From positions 1-64,000 of the forward strand of contig LJNS01000004.1 in assembly GCA_001303245.1 (NCBI GenBank): a stretch of DNA of 64,000 bases, in the 5' to 3' direction. Positions within the stretch are counted from its first letter, which is position 1. Every line of letters starts with the position of its first letter. Origin of the DNA: Gammaproteobacteria bacterium SG8_30. Lineage in GTDB: Bacteria > Pseudomonadota > Gammaproteobacteria > Steroidobacterales > Steroidobacteraceae. This document shows, in pieces, positions 23,927 to 34,444 of this stretch. The position numbers and the translations under genes were made by a program. The notes under the pieces are model-generated. The model ran no database searches and was not told where the DNA came from. It saw only the letters and a program-made list of their open reading frames with translations.

Positions 23927-24474
23927 ATCATCCCCGTCTCGAGACGCGCTGCCTCGGACATCATGCTGCGATCCCAGGGCGGGTCGAAAACGAGGTCTAC
24001 GTGCGCCTCGCGGATGGTCGGGATGGCCTCGACCTTGTCCTTGACGTCCTGGGCCAGGAAGTCGCCCATGCCGCAACCGGGTGCAGTGAGCGTCATCTTC
24101 ACGTGGACGTTCCGGGAGCCGTCCTCGTTGCGCTGCACGTCGCAGTCGTAGATCAGGCCGAGGTCGACGACGTTGATCGGGATCTCGGGATCGAAGCAGG
24201 TCCTGAGCTGATCCCAGACGAGGTTGCGGACGTCCTCGTCGGTGGCCCCGGGCGGCAGCTCGGGCTTCTTGAAGGGCTCCTTGCCGATCGCGTCGGCGTC
24301 GTCGCCGGCGATGCGGAACAGGTTGCCCTCGACATAGACGGTGAAGCTGCCGCCGAGCGCCTGGGTGATGTAGCCCACGGTTCCCGTGCGCAGCTTGACC
24401 TCGACTCCGGCGGGGATGATCACCGCCTGGACGTCGCGCTGTACGACGATCGGCTCGTTCTCGTGTCGGTGCAT
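23923..24474 (-). CDS. sufT: SufT, DUF59-family Fe-S assembly protein
   Basis: VWDQLRTCFDPEIPINVVDLGLIYDCDV...MTLTAPGCGMGDFLAQDVKDKV...VDLVFDPPWDRSMMSEAARLETGMM. Confidence 0.92.
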   Translation of the reverse strand: MHRHENEPIVVQRDVQAVIIPAGVEVKLRTGTVGYITQALGGSFTVYVEGNLFRIAGDDADAIGKEPFKKPELPPGATDEDVRNLVWDQLRTCFDPEIPINVVDLGLIYDCDVQRNEDGSRNVHVKMTLTAPGCGMGDFLAQDVKDKVEAIPTIREAHVDLVFDPPWDRSMMSEAARLETGMM

Positions 24475-24510
24475 CGTCAGCTCACTCCGTCGTCACCGGC
24501 TGCGATTCCT

Positions 24511-24866
24511 TCACTCGCGGACCCCGGAGAGCGCCGCCAGCTTGCCGAGGTCGGCGGGAACCGGCGCGTCGTGCCGGGTCAGCATGTCGTGGACTTCCTC
24601 GAACAGGTGGCGGACATCGTCGAGCCGCTTGCCCTTCACCGCCTCGCTCATCAGCGAGGCCGAGGCGGTCGAGATCGCGCAACCCTTGCACTCGAAGCGG
24701 ATGTCGCGGATGACGTCTCCCTCGACCTCCACGAAGACGTGCAGCCTGTCGCCACACAGCGGGTTGTTGCCCTCGGCCGTGCGGTTGGCGTGCTCGAGCT
24801 TCCCGAAGTTCCGGGGGTTCCTGTTGTGGTCGACGATGACGTCGCGATACAGGTCCGTCAGGTCCA

Positions 24867-24867
<1 letters not shown>
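24511..24867 (-). CDS. sufU: SufU/IscU-like Fe-S scaffold or sulfurtransfer protein, C-terminally shortened (third Cys absent)
   Basis: MDLTDLYRDVIVDHNRNPRNFGKLEHANRTAEGNNPLCGDRLHVF...ECKGCAISTASASLMSEAVKGK; stops after LAALSGVRE. Confidence 0.88.
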
Positions 24868-26110
<1,243 letters not shown>

Positions 26111-26111
<1 letters not shown>

Positions 26112-27438
26112 CAGACGAACTCCCGGATGATGTCCCGGTCGGGCAGGTGCCCCACCACGAGCTCCTCGATGTGCCGGCGCAGTCCCGGCTCGGTAACCTG
26201 CGCGACGACGTCTTCGCAGAACGCGAACGTCAGCAGTCCTCGCGCCGTGTCCGGGTCGATGCCGCGGGAGAGCAGGTAGAAGAGCTGGTCGGCATCGAGC
26301 GAGCCCGTGGTCGCACCGTGGCTGCACTTGACGTCGTCCGTGAGGATCTCGAGTTGCGGCCGGGTATTGATCTCCGCGAGCGGCGAGAGTATCAGGTTTC
26401 GGCTGGACTGCTGCGAGTCAGCCTTGGCCGCGTCCTCGCGGACCCGCACGCGGCCGTTGTAGGCGCCGCGGCCCCTGTCCGCCGCTACGCCGCGGAACAC
26501 CTGTTCGGAGCGTGTGTGCGGCGCGGCGTGCTCGATGAGCGCATAGAGATCGGCCTGGCGCACGCCGTCCACCATGAACAAGCCGTGCACCCGGGTTTCC
26601 GCCGCGGGACCCTGCAGCCGCACCTCGAGGTTGCTGCGCACGATGCGGCCGCCGATCGCGAAGATCGCCTGCGTGTAGGCGCTGTTGCGGTCCTGGGTGG
26701 CAAGCAAGGTCTCGACGTGCACGACGGCGGGATCCTGCTGGTGCAGCCGCAGGTGATCGACGCGCGAGCCCACGCCGAGACGCAGCTCGCAGGTGAGGTT
26801 GGTGAAGCACTCGCCGGCGCCGGCCGAGACGAAGTGCTCGACGATGCGCAGGTGGCTGTCACGCCCGGCCTCGACCACGACGCGGGCGTGGGCGGCGGGG
26901 GAGGACTCACCGGTCGAGACGTGCACGAGGTAGACGCCGCGCCTGGCATCGGCGCCGTCGGCGAGCCGGAGCAGCGCGCCGTCGTCCGCGAAGGCCTCGG
27001 CCAGCAGCGCGAAGCGCTCGTCGACCCCGTCCCCGGGCACGCTCGGCAAGCTGGCGACGTTGCCGGGGTCGCTCTCGGCGGCGGAGGCGAGGCTCTCGAT
27101 ACGGATCGAGCCGTCGTCGGGCAGCCGGGACAGGGCGGGCTGGAACCGGCCGTCCACCAGCACGAAGCGCCAGGCCTCCGGGAGGTCGAGGAGCAGCGTA
27201 GCGATACGCTCCAGCGCGAGGCCGGCCGGTGCGCCTACCTCGAACCGGCGGCGCGTCAGTTCGGGCCAGTCGAGGTACTTCCAGTTCTCGTCGCGCCGGT
27301 CCGGAAGCCCGCCTGCCACTAGGCGGGCAAGTGCCGCGCTGCGCCGGGCCTCCCAGGCCGGACCGCCGCGCAGGCGGCCGCACGCGGCGGCATGGGCTCG
27401 CTCGATGCGCTCGACCGGCGTGAACTCCGGCGCCGCGC

Positions 27439-27442
<4 letters not shown>
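26111..27442 (-). CDS. sufD: Fe-S cluster assembly protein SufD
   Basis: GAYNGRVRVREDAAKADSQQSSRNLILSPLAEINTRPQLEILTDDVKCSHGATTGSLDADQLFYLLSRGI. Confidence 0.96.
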
Positions 27443-28215
<773 letters not shown>

Positions 28216-28237
28216 GTCTGTCTCCGTCTCGTTTGCG

Positions 28238-29686
28238 TCAGCCGACCGCGCCCTCGAGGCTCACGGCAAGCAGGTTCTGTGCCTCCACCGCGAACTCCAT
28301 CGGCAGCTCCTTGAACACTTCCTTGCAGAAGCCGTTGACGATCATGTTGACCGCGTCCTCGGCGGAGATGCCGCGCTGCAGGCAGTAGAAGAGCTGGTCC
28401 TCCGAGATCTTGGAGGTGGTCGCCTCGTGCTCGACGATGGCAGTGGGGTTCTTCACTTCCACGTAGGGGAAGGTGTGGGCGCCGCACTCCCCGCCCATGA
28501 GCAGCGAGTCGCACTGGGTGTAGTTGCGCGCGCCATCCGCGCCGGGCAGCACCTTGACGAGCCCGCGGTAGGCATTCTGCCCGTGGCCGGCCGAGATGCC
28601 CTTGGACACGATCGTGCTGCGGGTGTTGCGGCCCATGTGGATCATCTTCGTGCCGGTGTCGGCCTGCTGGTAGTTGTTGGCGAGCGCGACGGAGTAGAAC
28701 TCGCCCACCGAGTTCTCGCCGCGCAGCACGCAGCTGGGGTACTTCCAGGTGATGGCCGAGCCCGTCTCCACCTGCGTCCAGGAAATCTTGGAGTTGCGGC
28801 CGCGGCAGTCGCCGCGCTTGGTGACGAAGTTGTAGATCCCGCCGACGCCGTTCTCGTCGCCGGGGTACCAGTTCTGGACCGTCGAGTACTTGATCTCGGC
28901 GTCGTCGAGCGCCACCAATTCCACGACCGCGGCGTGCAGCTGGTTCTCGTCGCGCATCGGCGCGGTGCAGCCCTCGAGGTAGCTGACGTGCGAGCCCTCG
29001 TCGGCGACGATCAGGGTGCGCTCGAACTGGCCGGTATTCACGGCGTTGATGCGGAAGTAGGTGGACAGCTCCATCGGGCAGCGCACGCCCTTCGGCACGT
29101 AGACGAACGAGCCGTCCGAGAAGACCGCAGAATTGAGCGCGGCGTAGAAGTTGTCACGGATCGGCACCACCGACCCCAGGTAGCGCTCGACGAGCTCCGG
29201 ATGGTTCTTCACCGCCTCGGAGAAGGAGCAGAAGATGACACCGGCCTCCGCCAGCCTTTCCTTGAACGTCGTGGCCACCGAAACGCTGTCGAACACGGCG
29301 TCGACGGCGACGCCGGCGAGGCGGGCACGCTCGTGCAGGGGGATGCCGAGCTTGTCGTAGGTCTCGAGCAGCTTCGGGTCGACCTCGTCGAGGCTCTTGG
29401 GGCCGTCGGTCTTCTTCTTCGGCGCCGAGTAGTACGAGATCGCCTGGAAGTCGATGGGCGGGTAGTGCACGTGCGCCCACTTCGGCTCCTTCATGCGGCT
29501 CCACTGGCGAAAGGCCTTGAGCCTCCAGTCGAGCATGAACTGCGGCTCGCCCTTGATCGCGGAGATCAGGCGCACCACGTCCTCGTCGAGCCCCGGCGGC
29601 AGGGTCTCGCTCTCGATGTCGGTGACGAAGCCGTGCCGGTACTTGCGGGCAACGATCGCTTCGATTTCCTGGGACGTGCTTGCCAT
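28238..29686 (-). CDS. sufB: Fe-S cluster assembly protein SufB
   Basis: [70 protein letters not shown]. Confidence 0.98.
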   Translation of the reverse strand: MASTSQEIEAIVARKYRHGFVTDIESETLPPGLDEDVVRLISAIKGEPQFMLDWRLKAFRQWSRMKEPKWAHVHYPPIDFQAISYYSAPKKKTDGPKSLDEVDPKLLETYDKLGIPLHERARLAGVAVDAVFDSVSVATTFKERLAEAGVIFCSFSEAVKNHPELVERYLGSVVPIRDNFYAALNSAVFSDGSFVYVPKGVRCPMELSTYFRINAVNTGQFERTLIVADEGSHVSYLEGCTAPMRDENQLHAAVVELVALDDAEIKYSTVQNWYPGDENGVGGIYNFVTKRGDCRGRNSKISWTQVETGSAITWKYPSCVLRGENSVGEFYSVALANNYQQADTGTKMIHMGRNTRSTIVSKGISAGHGQNAYRGLVKVLPGADGARNYTQCDSLLMGGECGAHTFPYVEVKNPTAIVEHEATTSKISEDQLFYCLQRGISAEDAVNMIVNGFCKEVFKELPMEFAVEAQNLLAVSLEGAVG

Positions 29687-29705
29687 GGCTCCTCCGAAGG
29701 AATCC

Positions 29706-30179
29706 TCAGACGCGCGTCAACGGGCGCCAGCCGCCGCGGCCGAGCGCGGCCCCGAGGTCCGGCGCGCGCACCGTAGCGTCGTGCGCGATCAGGGTCGTCA
29801 GCCGCAGCTCCTGGAGCGAGCTGCGGATCGCCATGCTGACCTGCTGCCAGCTGTGGCCCACCCGGCAACTGGCCTCGAGGTCGCAGCTGCCGTGGTCGCT
29901 CGCGCACTCGGTGAGGGCGACCGGGCCCTCCACCGCGTCGATGATCTGCGCCGCCGTGATCTCGTCGGCGGGGCGAGCCAGCTGGTAACCGCCCCGGGCC
30001 CCGCGCGTCGAGCGCACGAGCCCGGCGCGCTGCAGCTCCTTCAGCAGCTTGCTCACGGTGGGAAGGCCGATCCCGGTCGACTCGGCGAGCTCGCTGGCGC
30101 TCGTCAGGCCGCCGTCAGCGCCGGACAGCGAGGCGAGCAGGACCGTGGCGTAATCGGTGAGCTTGCTGATGCGCAGCAT
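29706..30179 (-). CDS. Rrf2-family Fe-S-type transcriptional regulator heading the suf operon
   Basis: [20 protein letters not shown]...[43 protein letters not shown] cysteine cluster. Confidence 0.93.
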   Translation of the reverse strand: MLRISKLTDYATVLLASLSGADGGLTSASELAESTGIGLPTVSKLLKELQRAGLVRSTRGARGGYQLARPADEITAAQIIDAVEGPVALTECASDHGSCDLEASCRVGHSWQQVSMAIRSSLQELRLTTLIAHDATVRAPDLGAALGRGGWRPLTRV

Positions 30180-30205
30180 GGCGTTCCCGGTCGGGTGAAC
30201 TGAAA

Positions 30206-30226
30206 CAAGACCATTTTAGTCCTATT
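30206..30226. promoter_or_regulatory. Candidate Rrf2/IscR-type operator upstream of the rrf2-suf operon
   Basis: CAAGACCATTTTAGTCCTATT: imperfect palindrome GACC-ATTTT-AGTC about 30 nt upstream of the regulator ATG. Confidence 0.6.
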
Positions 30227-30269
30227 AAACGGGCCTGTGTAGGGGCGATGCCGGGCGCGCCCGATGCTT

Positions 30270-30278
30270 TGGTAGAAT
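30270..30278 (+). promoter_or_regulatory. Possible extended -10 promoter of the mla operon
   Basis: TGG-TAGAAT at 30270-30278; no clear -35. Confidence 0.4.
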
Positions 30279-30350
30279 GCGCGCCGTCCGGCGGGTCGCC
30301 GGTTCGCCTCGTCCACACGGTCCCGTAGCGCTCTCGAGGAAGGCCCGGCC

Positions 30351-30458
30351 ATGATCCAGCGTCCATTCAGCCCCCGGCGCGGGGGACCTTCGCGCGATAC
30401 CGGCCGTTTCGCGGGCGGCGCCGTTCCGCGTCCTCCAGCGCCCCTTCGATTTCCATGA
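30351..30458 (+). CDS. Candidate 35-aa leader ORF upstream of mlaF
   Basis: GAGGAAGG 7 nt before ATG; MIQRPFSPRRGGPSRDTGRFAGGAVPRPPAPLRFP*. Confidence 0.3.
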   Translation: MIQRPFSPRRGGPSRDTGRFAGGAVPRPPAPLRFP

Positions 30459-30507
30459 CGTTCGAATCGAATGGTGGGGGTCGCGCCGCCTGCCACGGGG
30501 GCCCGCC

Positions 30508-31323
30508 GTGGCGGTAGACCCGGCGCTCGCAGTCCACATCCGGGACCTGACCTACCGGGCCGGTGGCCGGGCCGTGCTCGACGGCCTGAGCCTCGACATC
30601 CGGCGGGGCTCGGTCACCGCGATCATGGGCCCGAGCGGCACGGGGAAGACGACGCTGTTGCGGCTCATCACGGGTCAGGCCTTGCCGGATTCCGGTGAGG
30701 TGATCGTGGAAGGACAGGACGTGGCCCGGCTCGGGCGCCGCGAACTCTACGCGTTGCGCCGGCGCATGGGCATGTTGTTCCAGAACGGAGCGCTGCTGAC
30801 CGATCTCGACGTCTACGAGAACGTCGCATTTCCGCTGCGGGAGCACACCCGGCTGCCGGAGAGCCTGATCCGGCACATCGTGCTGACCAAGCTGCAGGCC
30901 GTGGGGCTGCGTGGCGCGGCGCGCCTGATGCCGGCCGAGCTTTCGGGGGGCATGGCGCGGCGCGTGGCGCTCGCGCGGGCCATCGTCATGGACCCGGAAA
31001 TCCTGATCTACGACGAGCCCTTCGTGGGCCTCGATCCGATCTCGCTCGGGGTCGTCCTGAGACTGATCCGGGAGCTCAACGACGTCCTCGGCCTCACCAG
31101 CATCGTGGTCTCGCACGACGTGCGCGAGATCTCGGCGGTCGCGGACAGCGCACACCTGCTCTCGGCCGGAAAGGTGGTGGCCTCCGGCCCGCCCCGGGAG
31201 CTCGCCGACAGTGAGTCCGAGGAAGTGAGGCAGTTCATGCTCGGGCAGCCGGACGGGCCGGTACCCTTCCACTACCCGGCGCCCGACTACCAGGAGCAGC
31301 TGTTCGGGGACGCCGGACAATGA
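30508..31323 (+). CDS. mlaF: Phospholipid/retrograde lipid transport ABC ATPase MlaF
   Basis: IMGPSGTGKTTLLRLITGQ, ELSGGMARRVALARAIVMDPEILIYDEPFVGLDPIS; GTG start. Confidence 0.95.
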   Translation: MAVDPALAVHIRDLTYRAGGRAVLDGLSLDIRRGSVTAIMGPSGTGKTTLLRLITGQALPDSGEVIVEGQDVARLGRRELYALRRRMGMLFQNGALLTDLDVYENVAFPLREHTRLPESLIRHIVLTKLQAVGLRGAARLMPAELSGGMARRVALARAIVMDPEILIYDEPFVGLDPISLGVVLRLIRELNDVLGLTSIVVSHDVREISAVADSAHLLSAGKVVASGPPRELADSESEEVRQFMLGQPDGPVPFHYPAPDYQEQLFGDAGQ

Positions 31324-32090
31324 AGACACTGCTGCCGGAAATCGTCGAGCGCGCCGTCGAGGCGGTCCACACGCTCGGCAAGTACACGCTGTTCACGGGC
31401 AGACTGGTGGCGGAGACGCCGCGTGCCCTGTTGCGGCCTGGCCTAGTGGTCGAGCAGGTCCACAATGCGGGCGCGCTGTCGCTGGTCATCATCATGCTGA
31501 GCGGCCTGTTCGTCGGCATGGTGCTCGGGCTGCAGGGCTTCGACCTGCTCGAGCGGTTCGGCTCGGAAGACTCGCTCGGCATCGCGGCGGCGCTGGGCCT
31601 GGTCAAGGAGCTCGGCCCGGTGGTCACGGCGCTGCTCTTCGCCGGCCGCGCCGGTACGGCGCTCGCCTCGGAGCTCGGCCTCATGCGGGCGACCGACCAG
31701 CTGTCCGCGATGCAGATGATGGCGGTGGACCCCGTTCGCCGGGTGGTGGTGCCCCGATTCCTCGGCGGCGTGATCGCCATGCCCCTGCTGGCCGGGATCT
31801 TCAGCATGATCGGCATCTTCGGCGCGCAGCTGGTCGGCGTGCAGATGATGGGCGTGGACCCAGGTCAGTTCTGGTCGCAGATGCAGGGCGCCGTCGAGAC
31901 CGAGGACGTCATGGAAGGCGTGATCAAGAGCCTGTTCTTCGGCGTCGCCTGCAGCGCCGTAGCCGTCTACGAGGGCTATCATTCCGCGCCGACCGCCGAG
32001 GGCGTCGGGCGGGCGACGACCCGCACCGTCGTGATCTCCTCGGTGGTCGTGCTGCTGCTCGACTACATGCTCACCGCGGTGATGCTCTAG
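31320..32090 (+). CDS. mlaE: ABC transporter permease MlaE
   Basis: SGLFVGMVLGLQGFDLLERFGSEDSLG...LVKELGPVVTALLFAGRAGTALASELG. Confidence 0.96.
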   Translation: MKTLLPEIVERAVEAVHTLGKYTLFTGRLVAETPRALLRPGLVVEQVHNAGALSLVIIMLSGLFVGMVLGLQGFDLLERFGSEDSLGIAAALGLVKELGPVVTALLFAGRAGTALASELGLMRATDQLSAMQMMAVDPVRRVVVPRFLGGVIAMPLLAGIFSMIGIFGAQLVGVQMMGVDPGQFWSQMQGAVETEDVMEGVIKSLFFGVACSAVAVYEGYHSAPTAEGVGRATTRTVVISSVVVLLLDYMLTAVML

Positions 32091-32125
32091 CCGCGTTCCG
32101 CGGGACACGTTCAAGGAGTCTGGCC

Positions 32126-32623
32126 ATGCGCCCCACGCGAGCGATAGAACTGGGAACCGGGCTGTTCGTGCTGCTCGGATTCGCCGCACTGTTCTTCCTG
32201 ATCACGCAGATCACGAACCGCGAGTTCGGCCTCGGCGAGACGGGGTACCGGCTGACCGCCAGCTTCGAGCAGGTGGGCGGGCTCAAGGCCGGCGCGCCGG
32301 TCTCCATGTCAGGCGTGACGGTAGGCCGGGTCGAGTCCATCGGCTACGACTTTACGGAATACAAGGCCAGCGTCGCGCTGCGCATCGATGGCCGCTACGA
32401 CCGCATTCCAGACGACAGCGACGCCAGCATCTACACGGCCGGACTGCTGGGCGGGCAGTACGTCGCCATTTCGCCGGGCGGCTCGGAAACCTTTTTGTCC
32501 GACGGTGATCAGATCCTGTTCACACAGTCGGCCATCGTGCTCGAGAACCTGGTCAGCAAGTTCCTGTTCTCGAAGGCCGCGGAGGCCGGCGGCGGCAAGA
32601 CCGAGGAGACCGACCAGAAATGA
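32126..32623 (+). CDS. mlaD: MCE-domain protein MlaD
   Basis: Single TM then ASFEQVGGLKAGAPVSMSGVTVGRVESI...YTAGLLGGQYVAISPGG. Confidence 0.96.
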   Translation: MRPTRAIELGTGLFVLLGFAALFFLITQITNREFGLGETGYRLTASFEQVGGLKAGAPVSMSGVTVGRVESIGYDFTEYKASVALRIDGRYDRIPDDSDASIYTAGLLGGQYVAISPGGSETFLSDGDQILFTQSAIVLENLVSKFLFSKAAEAGGGKTEETDQK

Positions 32624-33264
32624 ACCGCAGATTCGCCCTGATCCTGCTGCTGGCGCTGCCGCTGGGTGCTGCGGCGCAGCAGGCTTCCGGAACCGTGCCC
32701 GGGCCGGCGCCGCAGGAGCTCATCGAGGAGAGCGCACAAGCCATGCTGGAGGCCCTCGACGCGGATCGCGAGGCTTACCAGAAGGACGCCGCCAAGGTGC
32801 GCGCGCTCGTCGACCGGGTCCTGCTGCCACACTTCGACACGGATTACTCCGCGATGCTGGTGCTCGGCAAGCACTGGCGCACGGCGAGCCCGGAGCAGCG
32901 CAAGCGCTTCGTCGAGGCCTTCTACCAGTCGCTCTTGTCGAAGTACGGCGCGGCGCTGGCGAGCTTCACCGGCGAGAACCTCACGATGCTGCCCTTCCGC
33001 GGCGACCTCGCCAGCGGCCGGGCGACCGTGCGTACGGAGGTGACCACAAGCGATGGCACGCGCGTGCCCGTGAACTACTCGATGCGCGCCACGCAGGACG
33101 GCTGGAAGGCCTGGGACGTGACGATCGAGGGCATCTCCTACGTCAAGAACTTCCGCACGGACTTCGGCGCGGAAATAGACCAGCGGGGGCTCGACGCCGT
33201 AATCGAGCGGCTCGAGTCCGAGTCGGGGGCCGCGGGCGAGGCAGGCGATGCCGCTGCCGGCTGA
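32620..33264 (+). CDS. mlaC: Periplasmic lipid-binding protein MlaC
   Basis: Signal peptide, ABC-Tol2 type sequence VLLPHFDTDYSAMLVLGKHWRTASPEQRKRFVEAFYQSLLSKYGAALASF. Confidence 0.95.
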   Translation: MNRRFALILLLALPLGAAAQQASGTVPGPAPQELIEESAQAMLEALDADREAYQKDAAKVRALVDRVLLPHFDTDYSAMLVLGKHWRTASPEQRKRFVEAFYQSLLSKYGAALASFTGENLTMLPFRGDLASGRATVRTEVTTSDGTRVPVNYSMRATQDGWKAWDVTIEGISYVKNFRTDFGAEIDQRGLDAVIERLESESGAAGEAGDAAAG

Positions 33265-33574
33265 GGCCGTGGCCGGTTGCCGGCTGGATGAGGAATCTGC
33301 CGGTCGCTACCGTCTGAGCGGTGACCTGGGCTTCATCGCCGCGGCAGACCTCCTGCAGCGGGGCCGGGCGGCCTTTGCCGGCCATCGGTCGGTGCGGATC
33401 GACCTTTCCGAGGTCTCCGACGCCGACAGCGCCGGCCTCGCCGTGCTCCTGCAGTGGGTGCGCGAGGCACGCCGCGAGGGTCGCGACCTGCTCTTCGCTC
33501 ACCTGCCGAAGCGGCTGGCCGACCTCGCGCGCATCAGCGGCGTGTCGGACTTCGTTCCCGTAGCGCGGGACTAG
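33248..33574 (+). CDS. mlaB: STAS-domain protein MlaB
   Basis: VRIDLSEVSDADSAGLAVLLQWVREARREGRDLLFAHLPKRLADLARISGV. Confidence 0.9.
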   Translation: MPLPAEAVAGCRLDEESAGRYRLSGDLGFIAAADLLQRGRAAFAGHRSVRIDLSEVSDADSAGLAVLLQWVREARREGRDLLFAHLPKRLADLARISGVSDFVPVARD

Positions 33575-33580
33575 GCGCCC

Positions 33581-34372
33581 TCACTCCGCCGGCGGTGGAT
33601 TCGCTTCCGCAGGTGCGACGTCCGTCGCCCCGGCCTCGGCCGTCTCGAACCAGGCCTCGTCCTCTAGGTTCTCCTCGGGCACCTCCCCGTCGCGCACGAG
33701 GTACTCGCGGCGATCGAGATAGGCGTTGCGGATGAGAGCGTAGGGATCGTATGCCCCCTCCAGGGCAGCCTCGGCGGGCAGGAGCCTGGCCCGGCGGTCG
33801 ACGATCGATATCCCCGTGAACGCGAAGCCGATTCGGTTGTCGGCGATGTGGCGGCGCACGTCCGTCTGGATGTCGACGTACAGCGAGGGACCGTCACGCA
33901 ACGTCGAGGGACCGAAGAGCGGAAGCACCAGGTAAGGCCCGGGCGGAACGCCCCAGCGGCCGAGCGTCTGGCCGAAGTCCTCGTTGTTGCGCGGCAGACC
34001 CGCGTCGGTCGCCGGGTCCAGCAGGCCGCCCAGGCCGAGCGTGGTGTTGAGCACGAGACGTCCCGCATCCGAGGCGGCGTCCTTCAGCTTCAGCTGCAGG
34101 ATGTTGTTCGCCAGCGTCGTCGTGTAGGCGAGATTGGTCAGGAAGTTGGTCACGCCGGTACGCATGAACTGCGGGACATAGCGGCGGTAGACGCGCGCCA
34201 CCGGCTTCAGGACCGCCCGGTCGATCGCGTCGTTGAACGCGTAGGTGCCCCGGTTCATCCGCTCCCAGGGGTCGGACTCGGAGGGCGCGGTCCTCGTCGT
34301 GGCGCAGCCCGCCAGGACCAGGCAAAACGTGGCGAGGAAGAGGCCGGCGGCTCGTCGGGTTCGCTCGGACAT
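33581..34372 (-). CDS. mlaA: Outer-membrane lipoprotein MlaA/VacJ
   Basis: Lipobox LVLAGC; DPWERMNRGTYAFNDAIDRAVLKPVARVYRRYVP...NNEDFGQTLGRWGVPPGPYLVLPLFGPSTLRDG. Confidence 0.96.
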   Translation of the reverse strand: MSERTRRAAGLFLATFCLVLAGCATTRTAPSESDPWERMNRGTYAFNDAIDRAVLKPVARVYRRYVPQFMRTGVTNFLTNLAYTTTLANNILQLKLKDAASDAGRLVLNTTLGLGGLLDPATDAGLPRNNEDFGQTLGRWGVPPGPYLVLPLFGPSTLRDGPSLYVDIQTDVRRHIADNRIGFAFTGISIVDRRARLLPAEAALEGAYDPYALIRNAYLDRREYLVRDGEVPEENLEDEAWFETAEAGATDVAPAEANPPPAE

Positions 34373-34415
34373 GCGGTGGCGGGCTTCGGGCAGGACGACA
34401 GGGTGGCGATTCTAG

Positions 34416-34440
34416 GGCATGCGCCCTGAGGGCGCATGCC
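34416..34440 (-). terminator. Perfect 11-bp hairpin just after the bepA stop (no T tract)
   Basis: GGCATGCGCCC-TGA-GGGCGCATGCC. Confidence 0.5.
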
Positions 34441-34444
34441 GGCG

